From the NCBI RefSeq assembly GCF_047675955.1, contig NC_132912.1:15660500-15724499 (forward strand): DNA of 64,000 nucleotides, given 5' to 3'. Below the pieces are notes generated by a model. It did not search any database and was not told the origin of the DNA. It worked only from the letters and a program-made list of their open reading frames with translations. This document shows, piece after piece, positions 38,401 through 52,300 of this stretch. How positions within the stretch are numbered: the stretch's first letter is position 1; each line of letters begins with the position of its first letter. A program made the position numbers and the translations under genes. The stretch comes from Chlorocebus sabaeus (lineage: Eukaryota > Chordata > Mammalia > Primates > Cercopithecidae).

Positions 38401-41400
38401 TAAAGATTATTTGCTGGTAAAATGAATTGACATCCTTTCACATAAACACATTTGTGGTTAAGACCCACTGCCATTTTTCCTCCACTTTGAATGATACTGG
38501 TGGCCAGTTTTGTTCAAGATTATCCTTAGATGACCTCTGGTCTAGCTGTAACACTTCTAATACTGAAAAAGGAACGAGTGGTCCATCATCTACAAATGCT
38601 AACACTGTTAGCTACCACTTCAATTCATTTCTCTTTTGTCTTAGGTAACCCTCTTCATATTAAATTAGGCCATTGATGCTGGGCTTGGTGGGACACGTCT
38701 GTAATTCCAGCACTTTCGAAGGCCAAGGCAGGTAGATCACCTGAGGCCAGGAGTTCGAGACTAGCCTGACCAACATGGAGAAACCCCATCTCTACTAAAA
38801 ATACAAAATTAGCCTGGCACATTGGCATGCACCTGTAATGCTAGCTGCTCAGGAGGCTGAGGCAGAAGAATCGCTTGAACCCAGGAGGCAGAGGTTGTGG
38901 TGAGCCAAGATCGTGCCATTGCACTTCAGCCTGGGCAACAAGCGTGAAACTCCATCTCAAAATAAAATAAAATAAAATAGGCGGTTGGATTTTTCGCAAA
39001 AACTAGTAAAATGATTCATTAGCTTCCAGATAAAAGGACTATGATAGTGAAAAATGTTCTAATATCTCAGTGTAGACATCCCATTCTCTCTTTCAATGCT
39101 TCATTTTAAAGTCTCATCTGTTACTCATTCGTTTTTATCCAAGGGCTTTTCACGATGTTACAGACCGGATAGAACACGGGCTTTGCAGTAAGGCTTGGTT
39201 TGAATCTTGGTTCTAACCTTTACCCTCTGTGAGGCTTTGACCAATTCATTCGACTTCTCTGAGCTTCGATTTCCTCATCCATAAAATAAATACTTGACTC
39301 ACAGGGTTGTTTTGAAAATTCAATAAAATAACATTAAAAAGCTCCCCTCCTCCCACTGCTCAGTTTATAACCTAGAGGACAATCAATCCATGATCACCAA
39401 TAATAATCTGTCATAGGAATGTACTTGTCATTGAAATATGTATTTACTTTTGCCCCAAGAAGCGAGTTTACTACAGTTTTAGTACATTTTTGAATACCCA
39501 AGATCAAAGCAACATTATAGCATAAAAGAGCAAAAATATCATTCTAGCATAATATTGTAACTTGAGAAAAGTTTCAAATGCTCAAGCAAAAGTATGAAAC
39601 ATCAGGCTAAAAGGTTTATTAACTGAAAGACTTATCAGCATCTTTAAAATGTAAATGCATACCTGAATCTCCCAAGGAAGGCCATGACATTCAACAGTGA
39701 CCATAGAATTCCCTTTTCAAGGCTGCTCTCAGGGGACTAGCACTCTTTGGAATAAACTTTGGGAAGTTGTTTTAATACAAACCTACATAATGATGACTTT
39801 CCTTGAAGTTTCTTTCAAACAGGCTATTTCACTGGTAATCATAAACATCTAATTTTGAATAGAGGACTATGTATGTTCAATTTATGTAAGCTTTGTTAAT
39901 ACTTTCAGGGTTCAGAATTTTTTTTCTGATTTTATGTCATAAAATAATTGCTTACTGTAATATTTATTACTAGTTACCATGCATATACTTAACTGTAATT
40001 GGATAAAATTAACTTATTGGCCTGTGATCCCAGCACTTTGGGAGGTTGAGGCAGGTGGATCACGAGGTCAGGAGTTTGAGACCAGCCTGGCCAACATGGT
40101 AAAACCCCTGTCTCTATTAAAAATATAAAAATTAGCCAGGCATATTGGTGGACACTTGTAATCCCAGCTATTCAGGAGGCTGAGGCAGGAGAATCGCTTG
40201 AGCCCAGGAGGCAGAGGTTGCAGTGAGCTGAGATCGTGCCACTGAACTCCAGCATGGGTGACAGAGCAAGACTCCATCTTGAAAATATATATATATGTAT
40301 GTATTTATTTATTTATTTATTTATTTTCCACAAGCAATCCCGAGTGGAAATTTCCTAAACCTGGAAACAAAAAGGAGAAGTAGAAGAAAAAGGATGAGGA
40401 GGAGGAAAACAAAGAACTATTTTTTCACATGTATGTTGGAGATCATTATTAATCTTTATTTTTTCTCCTTGCTACAAAACTATAATTTTCTGTATAATTC
40501 TTCAAGTAAGATAATGGAAAATATAAACTTGGTGAAGCTGATTCAAAAACCGGGTTATGATAACTTTTAAAATATGAAGATACTCTGAATGATATTCATA
40601 TAGGAGGTATATTCGAAATAAAAGTTAATTTAATTGCCATTGCTAAACTCTTTGTCCTAAGTTGGTTATTTTTAAAGTCTTTAACTCACATTGCATTTCT
40701 TTTGAAATTCAAATAAAAGGTATTTTTAAAAAATATCTGTAGTAAAAACAAAGTCTGCATAGATTTGTTGCAACTAAACGACACGCAAGAGTTATGTCTA
40801 AAGAGAAAGCATAGAAGAGCCTGCATCTTTCTGTGTTTGTGGCCTGAGACGATTCGCTCTGTGTAGGCTGTAATGTGAAATCCCACTACTCTGGCAATTT
40901 CCTGCCTAATTTGTTGCTGCTGCTAGGTGCTGAGTTGCTGAGTGGTAACCAGAGAGCTTTCCATCTGTTGCCTGTAAAGTCCAGTTAGAAGGAATTCGGT
41001 CAGTATTTCTGGTTCTCTCTTACATTTGTTCCCGACACCATAGGGTTCCCAAGGTCACACACCACCATCCTGGTTACATTTTCCATCTTGTACTCACAGC
41101 TCAGTGGTCGAAATCCCTACAATGGGAAAGAACAGGGGATTTAGGGGGCAGTATAAATGACATCTTGACACAAAAGCCATGCTGGGGGCCTGGGAGCTCC
41201 CCTGGATCTCAAACACCCAGGAGGGTGACAGTGCAAAAAAAGTAATTGATGACCCTTAACTGAGAAGAGAAAGTAGCAAGAGAAAAGTAAAAGTTAAATT
41301 TTAGAAATAAATGTATTGGACGGGTAAGCATATTTATTGTGTTTCATTAAGGAAGACAACGCGTAATATAGTATTTATAGACAGTATCTTCACTAATGTT

Positions 41401-44400
41401 AATGTGAAACTCAGAGCATGAAAATCACAAATTATTAAACATGAGTAAATAAATTTATTCTATTAAGCTTTACAAAAACAAAATGATCATAATATGTGTA
41501 GATTATCATGAGATTCAATGATCATTTGCCAGAGAATTGCCATGAACACCAATTTCTATACACCATGGTCCCATTTTGAGATCATGCAATTGACTTTCTT
41601 CTGTTCTTCATTATTTCAGATGTAAAGAGAATGCCTTCATGTTTAGCAGTACTTCCTATTTCCTTTCCTACCTCTATATCCTATTCCACATAGAGTTCAT
41701 ACAAACTGAAGTTGGAAGAGGTTCTGGGAGTTATATACTGGTCAGATTTTCAAGGTTGAGCAGATGAGAGGGGACATACAGATTTGTTCTGGAACGATTG
41801 CCCTTGGTTTCCAGCTCCTCTTCATGTCCGCATGCTATTCCCAGCTGCTTAGAAACCCACCCCTCACTCTCTACCCTATTCTTTTTCCATACCTCAAACC
41901 CTATGGTCCCACTCTGCATGTAGCCATAGCTACTTACACTTCTCCATTGTTTCATTCTAACTTATTATATGTCATCAGTGTATTATCTGTCACCCTTGTT
42001 CCCAAACATAAGCTTGCAATATGAGGACTTTCATAAAGGAGCAAATTTTGGGGGAATTTCTGTCCCCGTGATAGGTTCGGAAGAGGGTTCCCAATATAAT
42101 GACCATTTATCCATCTGTCAGCTCTATTGAAATTCTGTTTTTTTATCCTTTTTCTGTTATCTATTGAAATTTTATATAAGAAAATAATGTAAAGTTTCAG
42201 AAACAATCCTCCATTCCCTTCTATTTTATTAACAAAAACCCAAACCCAAAACCCAAGCAAAACACACGAAACATTCCCCAGACATCTAGCTAAAGAATTC
42301 TGTAGGTAAACCACACACTTTGAGAATATAAGCTTCAAGAAGGCAGAGGTTTTTGTGTCTGTTCTAGTCCTAATGCCTAGAGCAGACTTGGACACAAAGT
42401 AAGTGACGGTTCAGGAACAACAGAGTAGAGACAACTGACACCTTCTTGTAAAAGAGAAGGCTACAATGAAACAGACAAATATGCAACTAAGTGTACAACC
42501 CTGCTCCCAGAATCCCCCAGATAGACACATGGAAACATCTGTCCTAGTTATTGAGAAAGGAATGGATCACTAATATTTGGAGGCACAATTTAATACACCC
42601 TCTCTTCAAATGTCCTGAAAGACACTTATATTAAAAGTGGTAACATTCTTTCTTCTCAAAGATAGGTTTACTATGTATTCAGCTTCTTAAGGATCCATAC
42701 CTAACCCCTAATCACACAGAGAGGCTTTGTGTGGGGATTATTAACTCGGTCATGAAAACAGAAAAAACAAAACCCAGAAAAATCTTTCATAACTGCTCAA
42801 ATGTCCCTTGAATGTAATTCAAGGATTTAGTTTCTATAGTAAATATATTTTTTTAATCTCACCTAAAGGTTAAAAGTTATATGTACAGTTTTTCCCCAGC
42901 TTTCTGGAAACAGTTCTTTGACATCAATCAAAGAATTTTTTTCTCCCTTTCACATCCCCTCCACCCTTTTTCTTTTCTTAAGCGTTATTTCCTCTCTTTA
43001 ATAAGAAGAGCAATGAACTTTTTCTGAACATTTCTAGGTGATTTTCCTCTGCAGTTCCAGGGACATTCTTGTTCAAATCCATTTATAGCTCTTAGAGTGT
43101 TCTTCTTTCACTGAAAACATTCACTGTGTACCCACTATTGACCAGGCCTGACAAATAAGACCCCTTGTCCTCATTGAATTCTTAGTTATTCTAACAACTG
43201 GAACAAGTAATTCTAAGCAATTGTAACAGCAATGGAAACACACAGTTGCAGTAGAGTTGGGTAAATTTTATGACAGGATAAATAAATAGTGACAAAGGAG
43301 GGCCTGCACATAGATCCAAGCAACCAAAGAAAGCATCCTGGAGGAAGTAGCATCTAAGCTGATGGGGGCAGTGCATATCAGTGGTTAAGAACAGGGTTCC
43401 AGCCGGGCGTGTTGGCTGACATCTGTAATCCCAGCACTTTGGGAGGCCAAGGCAGGTGGATCACCTGAGGTCAGCAGTTTGAGAGCAGCCTGGCCAACAT
43501 GGTGAAACTCCATCTCTACTAAAAATACAAAAATTAGCCAGGCGTGGTGGCCGGCACCTATAATCCCAGCTACTAGGGAGGCTGAGGCAGGAGAATCACT
43601 TGAACCCAGGAGGCAGAGGTTGCAGTGAGCTGAGATCACGCCACTGCACTCCAGCCTGGATGACAGAGTAAGGCACCGTCTCAAAAAAACAAAACAAAAC
43701 AAAAACAAAAAACAAAACAAACAGGGGCCTGGACTTAACGTTTGACATTTGAACTTGCTTCTACTACATAATAGCTGTATAATCTTGGGCATGTTACTTA
43801 ATTTATTCTTATCTATAAAACAGGGATAGTGACAGCAGCTTTTCTATAAGGCTGTTATAAGAATGAAATACATTCAGGAACTCAGAGGATTACTCAGCTC
43901 ATAGAAGTTGTTCAATAAATGTTAGCCACATCAATTATTATTGTCTCAGTTATTATTAAGCCTCAATTTTTATTAAGTCTCAATTATTATTTGAAGGATG
44001 AGTGAAAAGAAGTGAAAATAAGTAAGATAGATAAAGAGGATGAGGGAGCAGAGTTAGTGTGTTGGAAGGAGAAATGGCTGGAACAAGCTCTCTGTGTCAT
44101 TACAGGTATGGAAAAGGAATTCAAGCTGGCCGGAAGCGTCAGCATTTAGCGATGAGGCTGAGGAGGCAAGTGGGAGTGATATGATCAAGGGCCTTATGCG
44201 TTATCTGAAGGATTTGGATCTTATCCTCAAAGCAATGGGGAGCTAGCAAGGATTTGAAGAGAGTGCCATGCTCAGATTTGCGATTTAGAAAGATGGATTT
44301 TTTTTTTCTAGGTTAGAGGTAACAAGTTGGCAAGATGAACTAGGAAGACTGTTGCAATAATCTGGGCAAAAGATCATGCCAGCCTGGATGAAGGTGGTGA

Positions 44401-46286
44401 TGGTGGCTGTTGGATGGACTCAGTCCAGAATCTCTTTAGTTCATATCCTTCTCTCCATCCAACTGCTACTGTCATCACCCTCATCCAGGCTGGCATCACT
44501 TTAGGTGTTAGAAGCCAGGAGATGCTGGTGTCATTCTCATACATACAAAATGAAAGGGAAGCTGGATGTGGTGGCTCACACCTGTAATCTCAGCACTTTG
44601 GGAGGCCAAGGCTGGGGGATCACTTGAGGTTAGGAGTTCAAGATCAGCCTGATTTCTACTAAAAATATTAAAATTAGTCAGGTGTGGTGGTGGGCGCCTG
44701 TAATCCCAGCTAGCTGGGAGGCTGAGGCAGGAGAATCACTTGAACCAGGGAGGCAGAGGTTGTAGTGAGCCAAGATCATGCCACTGCACTCCAGCCTGGG
44801 CAACAGAGCAAGACTCCAATAAAAAAAAAAAAAAAAAGAAGAGGGGTGTGAGTGGGAAGACCGAAAGTCTAGATACAGACATGCTGAAGGTGAAGCAGCT
44901 GTGAGAGATTGAAGAAGAGATGATAACAGGTCCCTAGAATCACCACATTCACAGAGACAGAAAGTAGAATGGTGCTTACCAGGGCCTGGGGAAAGGAACA
45001 ATGGGGAATTATTTTTAAGGGTTGCAGAGGTTCAGTTTGGGATGATGAAAAAGGTCTGGAGGTGGACAGTGGTGATAGTGGCACTACCATGTAAATATAA
45101 TGTCACTGAACTGTACACTTGAAAATGGCTACAATGATAAATTATATCTTATGTGTATCTTACTACAATCATAATGATGATCATGATGATGAATATAAAA
45201 CACATACACCTTTTTCACAGAAAAATTAAGGAGAAAAATCACCAAAAGTAAATATAAAGGCTGGCTCAACTAAGGTTTCTGGAGCAAGAGATAATAAAAG
45301 ACAAATGTTTTCAACAAAAGAATAGCCAACCTTACAATCAGATAATGCCTAATATTTTTCCCCTTGAGGAAAAAATGGTTAAAATATGTTGAACTGAGTT
45401 GACATCAAAAGGTATACAAACCTCAAACTGTGTCAAAACAAGGAAGAAATTAGAATGTGGCTTAGTCACGTAAAATTCAAAGACTGAGGGAAGTCTCTGC
45501 CAAAGGGAAATTGACGGAGAAAAAAGTAGTGAAGGGATCATTCGAGATTACAGATAATGTCCCTTGTAATGTTTACAGCCAAAGATAGAATCCTAAGTGC
45601 TCTCCTGTATTTTCTATGCAACAAAACCAACAGTAAACTGGATGTTTTGCTAAAAGAACACTTTAGAATAGGTCCTTTGTTGAGCAAAGTCGGGGGTGGA
45701 GTGACAAGAAGGGAACTGAAATAAAAATATGAGTGGAGCTCCAGAATATTAAAAACAAAACACACTCAAACTTCGTTTTTGTTTGTTTAATGCATTATCT
45801 GCATGTATCTGTAGGCGACATTTTTCTGTTTTTGCTTGTAGAGATTTTATTACAAAATGACATCTTCAAATCAAAGTGGTTATTAAACACCATTTTTATA
45901 AGTTGTGTGTGTAATTACTCCATTTATTCTTACTTATTTATTTTTATCTTAAAGTGACTTTAATAGAGAAATGAAGAAGATTTAAAAAAAAAAAATCACA
46001 TAATTGGCCAGGCAAGGGTGGCTCGTGCCTATAATATCAGCACTTTGGAAGGCCAAGATGGGTGGATCGTTTGACCCCATGTATTCAAGACCAACCTGGG
46101 CCACATGGCAAAACTTCCTCTCTACAGAAAATACAAAAATTGGCCAGGCGTGGTGGTGCACACCTGTAGTCCTAGCTACTCAGGAGGCTGAGATGATGGT
46201 TTTGCTTGAGCCCAGGAGTTGGAGGTTGTAGTGAGCTATGATCACACTGCTCCACTCCATCCTGGGCAACAGAGCAAGACCCTGTC

Positions 46287-46328
<42 letters not shown>

Positions 46329-49300
46329 CAAAACAAAAAACAAACAAAAAAACACAATTAATTCAAGAAAGAAAAAAATGGGATGATTATAAAAACTACT
46401 TACTGGAGAAATTAGGGTTTATATTGATTTTCATGTTTGAAATAGCAGGGAAATGAAAGCTGAGTGGAGAGTTGCAAATACTCTTGAAAAGAAATGGAAT
46501 GTTTTTTTCTATCTATCCAACCTCACTGTTAACATGGAAGAGTTAAGAATAATTTAGGACTATTTTTTAGAAAACTACTTTATTAAGATATGACTAACAT
46601 ACACAAAACAGCAGGACATATTTAATGTATAACATGTGATGACTTTGGAGCTTCTTTTTTCCTATATATTTCTTCAACAGAAACTCATAAGGATTTTAAA
46701 CCAGTGTTAAAGATGCTCTATCATTACTCATCTGGATTTTAATTTTTTTTGTTTTTTACTAAGAAGGATTCAACTAAAACAAAAAGAAATCATGAGACTA
46801 GAAATGTGAATAGAGAATTTTATATTCCCTAAGTTTTTAAATGTCTTTAAAATACCAACATCACAACAACAGTTTGTTAACATCTCTTTAGAAGAATCAG
46901 TTTTCATTACAGATTATTCAATCATTAAAATGGATGAGGTCCTCAGGGGGTGTGGTATTTGGAAACTAGTAGACATTTAATACATTTAAGCTAAATGAAC
47001 AACATTATCAGCAAGTATTTAAGGAGCACCTACGCTACACCTCATCCTGTGAAGAAAACGTGACACTTGGGATTTACCCTTAATTGTGAGTTTGTATATT
47101 TCTGACACTGAGGGGCTTTCTATGTTATTCTACAATGTATTTATAATGGTTTTCTAGACCAAGTGATTAAGGACACTGCAGAACTGGAGGATGCTTTGAA
47201 TGGGAAGATTCATGTTCTGATAAGGAAAGGGAAGACTATAAATAGCATTGTTGTCATTTAAACAAATAGTGGCATTGAGGAATGGCAAATGAGGAAGACC
47301 AGGCTCTTCCTGGTCATAATTCTGACAAGGTGGACCAAGAAGAAAGGGGAAGGACCTTGTTCCCCTTCCGGTGCCCGTCCAAGCTGTTATCAGTGCTGAG
47401 CAGGGATTGGTTGGACCTTCCTCCCTAACCAATAAGGAAAACCAGGCTTCCTGACATGTGTTTGAAACTGAAGGAACTCAACGCAAGGCTAGAAAAGCCA
47501 GTGAAGACAGGGAATTAGCTTGGGAGTTTAGCTTTTTGATCGCATTGGTAAGCTTCTTCGTTCAGTCAGTCTTGTTCTCTTTTTTGCCTTAGCTCTCAAT
47601 CTTTGGCCAATTTATCTTTGCACTACGGCAAAGAAGATACTAACACTGTGTAAGCCTCCCCCCCACCTCCATGGCTCATTGCTATGGTGATTTAACAAAA
47701 GAAGGTATCATTTTACTGTCTTTTATTGAGGAAGAAACTCTCAGCTAAGATGGCCCTTCTTAACGTTTACTTGACTTCAAAAATATACTTAGCTCTTGAC
47801 TTCAAATAATTTGCAGGCATTACCTTGTTGTTGCGTTCGATCCCAACATAATCTGCCTCTTCTGGTATCATTACAAAGAGTTCAGCTTCATATGCTCCTT
47901 CCCCTTCATTTCTTGCATTTATTATGAGCATAAGGTGATTTTCATCTCCAATGATTACCTGATGCTTATCTCTAAAAATGCAGTTTAAAAAGAAGTATTA
48001 GGTACTCTACTTCTTGGCTTTGTGAATATTTTATTTAAGGATTTATTAAGGAGGAAAAGAAAAATGGCAAATGCAAAAAAAGAAGATGGATCATCATGAA
48101 GAGATGGTAGGAAGAGGCAAGATAATCATCTCTGGGTAAAAAGGGCAGGAAAACATCTAGTAGTGTGTTGGTAAATGTTTAACAACCAGTTCTCAAAAAA
48201 AAAAAAAAAGAAAAAGTATTGATTTATAACATTTTCAGATTCCAATAGTGTAAATCCATGCACCGTGGTCAATTTCAAGCTACCAACATATTTAACAATC
48301 TACCAACAAAATTCCTGCAAATTTAACATTTCACTTACAAGCCAAAATGAAGCAGCTTCAGCGCTTCACTGAAAACATACATTAGGAAGAAAATGGACAA
48401 TGAAATAAAAAGAAGAGAGGTGGTTTAGAAATTAAGAGGGAGAGATTAATGCAAAGGAAATAATGAGACGGAAGAAGTAGGCAGATACGATAAGATCTTA
48501 AATCACTGATAGAGGATTTCAAGGTATTTTGAAGAAACGTAGTTCACTTAGAACTGCAAATCAAACCAATATTTGGAAATACCTATTGTACTTTTTAACT
48601 TTACTCAAAGCGATTGCATTTGAAGTTGGTAAATTATGAAATCTGGGGGAAATCCCTCTGAAAAGTTACCAAGTACATTCCAAACACTGGCAGTGAGATA
48701 GTTCCTGGGAGGGAAAGGAGCACAAATCTGTTTCTTGACCATAGGATGTTTTATATCCTAGTCCACGTCTTCCCATAACAGAATACAGTGCAATTTCCAG
48801 TGCTGGAATGGGGGCGTCCATTACTGGCAACTGTGAAGCCCTTTGATTCTTTTCAATTTTGTGACACCTTCTGCTTTACTCCATAGAGTGCTATTTAAGT
48901 ATTTGTTCAGTAAGTTAACACTAATTTTGTTCTGACAGTTTTAAGGATGCCTTTGAGTCATGGGGTGCTGGAAAGAAAGTTTGGTTGAAGGTGTAGATGG
49001 AACTTGCCTGTCTGAATCCTTCGTCTACTTGACTGAGGCAAGTAAATATAACCCGAGCCACCCCATCAATAAGTTTACTTTCAACAAAAACTTTTTTTTT
49101 TTTTCAGTTTTGCTGAAAGATGAAATGGCCCAGGCAAAATCTTAGGGTGTGTCATTTGACACCAATGCCAAATAACTGACCCAAACCACAGGCTAACCCG
49201 AAGTGTAGCCAAGCTCAAGAATTTCACGCAGCATACTTTTGGTGGTCATTGGAAGTGTATACTTTCTTCAGAGAACCTTTAAATAAATACCTCTAATTCC

Positions 49301-52300
49301 ATTACATAGAATGCACACATTTAGTTATTTAAACTTACGGTCTAGCTGACAGCTTCAAGTCAGGAACACACAGATTGTCTTCTCCACAGTCCACTAGAAT
49401 GTGAGCCTGTGTTGTATAAACACACATCAGGAACAATCCAGGAAAATCTGAATCACACCCTTTTTCTTGAAAATTCTGAACGGTGCCACAAATGGAACCA
49501 GAGCTTTCGTCTCACTATGCATGACTCTACCCAAGCCAATAGCCTACATTTCATGGCGATCTCCCAATATAGGCCACTTTACATAATAGCCCAATTCCAA
49601 TGCACTCCGATATATCTGTAAAGAATGCAACTCTGGCAATGGCTTGAGGATTACAGGCTGTATTGCTTCCATTACAGCCACATTTTGAACAAATTAAATC
49701 TTGGTTGCACAAGAGGAAAGGCTTCTGAAAAACACAATCATGCAGTGTTTCAGGAAACATGGTAAGAAAACTCCCAAATGTTCCGTGTCTGCATGCAGAA
49801 ATAAAAATGAAAGGAGCTGGCTTTAGTCTTAAAGCCAAAAGAACGACACCCCAGAGAGCCTGCTTGAGAAAATACCATCAAAGACCGCAAAGGACTTACC
49901 TGTTCACTAACAACATTTTCCCTGTAGTAGTTCAATATTGGTTTCACTTCCAGGCCTTCCTTAAAGGTGGATTCGTCCAAACTGTAATTCAAACTAATGT
50001 TGATTGGAGATAATTTATCTCGGAATTCAGTTTCATCCTAGGAAAAATAATCACAAACTCAACAGAGGCTCCATGAAATAGCTGCAAGGTGTCAGTCTGC
50101 CAAAGTCAGGCAACACTGGAATTTACTCAATGAAAGTGAATGATGAAATAATTATCTTTGCAGCAGGCTTAGATGGAGGCTGATTTATGTGGTACATAGT
50201 TGCCAGCATACCTAATATACGTGCAGTGATGAAATCATTTAGAGCTGCGGCTTCATTGCAATATGCTTCTGGAGCCAATCTTTGGGTTCTCCAGACCTTC
50301 AACAACTCATGCAGAATTGGTCAAGTTGCAAAGTAAAAGATTACGCTTGTATACCATAAATGTCACAAAAACCACCATGAATTTGGACTTTTGTTTTCGT
50401 GAGGTTGCCAGAATTTATGAGTTCTCTCTTGGGGCTCAGAAGAAGAAAACATCTTGATTCTCTTCCTCTCATCATCTTTTTAAGCCCTTGCCTGCATGAA
50501 CTGCAGAACACCTTCAGGACATTTGAAGTTCTCTTGGAAAAAGAAACAGAACTCCTTTAGTAGGGAGGGGTAAGTACCAAACAGCAAGCACTAAACACAC
50601 GGTGGATATGTCACCCTTCAATTGTATGCCAATCAAGGGTCAGGTATCCAACTTTTCATTCTTGAGTGTGATTGTAATCAGTGATCTTCCCTAGGATGGT
50701 CCTTGCTAACTAAGCCCCCTAATGGAAAAGAGAAATTGAGACAGTTATCACAACCTCACAACTGGCAAGGTGAAGGTAGGTAATTGTGTTATAAATAATT
50801 TTACTTTTTAAATTTTGGTAGGTTTTGAAGTCATTGTGAAAATGCATTACTTTAAAGAAGATAATTATAAATTACTTCTAATAAAAGCTTTGAATGTCTA
50901 AATGTTTTCCTGAGTTGGCTCTGAAATGTGCATTGATAAAATCTAACAAGACATACTCACATAGGAGAAAAATTCACATAAATTATGTTGCACTTTTATG
51001 TTTTTTGGGGAGGAGGTGGGTAGAAATGAAAACCATGTGAACTGAATGCCATTATAAAGATTTTGTTCAAAATGAAAAGAAGCCTTAGAAATTAATAGCA
51101 ACACAACATCAGGTTAGTTGAAGTCAGGGTCAAGAGGAGAGTATTTGGCCCTAAAATAAAGTTTCCTGCTATGAAAATGAAAACAGACGGATGGGGGTCT
51201 ATGCAGACAAATATGATGGTTAAATGGAGAAAAATGGTTGGAATTCGGATATGAAGGTGAGAGGCCAGAGAAGTCTTTCTGGCATACTTACTCGAAGGTA
51301 AACGATGAAATCCTGGCACTGGTGGGATTTCTGCCCTTTTATCACAAGAGGGAAGACACGATGAGCCTGATGGTTATCAAGGAAGAGTGTCCGTTTAATG
51401 GCTCCTTTCTGTTTCAGGGAATCTAATTGCACCTCTGCCATCAAGACTAAAGAACAGAAGTAAAGTAGAGAAAAAGTATTCAGTGAACACAGTGCTCTAT
51501 CAGAGAGATGAATTTCCATTTCAAGTTGCTTATTCAAGAAACATTTATTTTTCATAGTTGAGATCAAGCATGATAGATGAACTGGAAAAATTTTATAACA
51601 TACTCTCCAAGCTAAAAATGTTTTATAATGGTTTTATAAAAGTTGTTATTCTCCCTATAATTACATGTTCTTATAAATAATAGTATTACCAAGTACTGAA
51701 GTAATATTTATGTAGAAGGTTCCATATATGCAATAGACATCTTGATATTCCTCAAGGGTTCTTTCATTTTATATGGTCTGTGTAGAGAAATGGTTACTGT
51801 TCAACTTTCTTAGTATAGCATAAGAATGTAAAAATGAAAACGTGCTTACCTATTGTGTTTGAAATGCTCTGGCCTGCGACAGATGCACATACTCTTAAAG
51901 AAAAGCTATAGAAAATAATAATCAGTAATGTATTGGTTAATAAAGTTCTGAATCTAAAGTAGAAGCCTTCCTTTACCTCATCCCAGATAATGAATATCAT
52001 TTTCTCTATATATTTCTAATTATACACACACACACACACACACACACACGCGCACACACACACACCCACCCCTTCTACCAGTTAGTCTCAACACTAATAC
52101 AATTAAGAAAAGTGACATTATCATTACATGGAAGGTAATACTGGAAAATAGTACAGGAGGTTAACTGATTTAATCAATTGCTCAATTAATCAATTACTTG
52201 TTGCTTTTATTCAATGAATACAAGTGAGTATCTTCCATGTGCCAAGGAGAGAAGAATTAGGCAGCACAGCAAGAAGATAGCTAGAGGTAAAATCTGGAGG

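Larger units (their letters stand above)
35165..41023 (-). other. ITGA8: ITGA8 intron, about 5.9 kb
   Basis: It contains five Alus and three MIR relics. Unrecognised stretches are 35763-36160, 37038-37395, 37697-38677, 39336-40018 and 40327-41023. Confidence 0.85.
41117..47823 (-). other. ITGA8: ITGA8 intron, about 6.7 kb
   Basis: It contains L2, MIR, L1 and three Alu pieces. 41117-42319, 42401-43085, 45166-45990, 46661-47149 and 47661-47823 show nothing recognised. 47150-47660 is an odd LTR- or promoter-like stretch reported separately. Confidence 0.85.

Noticed and set aside
41952..42395. 147-codon minus-strand ORF
   Set aside because: It overlaps an L2 fragment at its start and has no recognisable domain or splice context in the adjoining sequence.
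43385..43792. 135-codon minus-strand ORF
   Set aside because: It is antisense Alu sequence (Alu 43399-43723). The same holds for the long frames at 5876-6376, 9013-9381, 24613-25032, 56194-56550 and 60859-61206.
49551..49838. 95-codon minus-strand ORF near the genu exon
   Set aside because: It lies wholly in a 493-base intron, has no splice support and no known domain.
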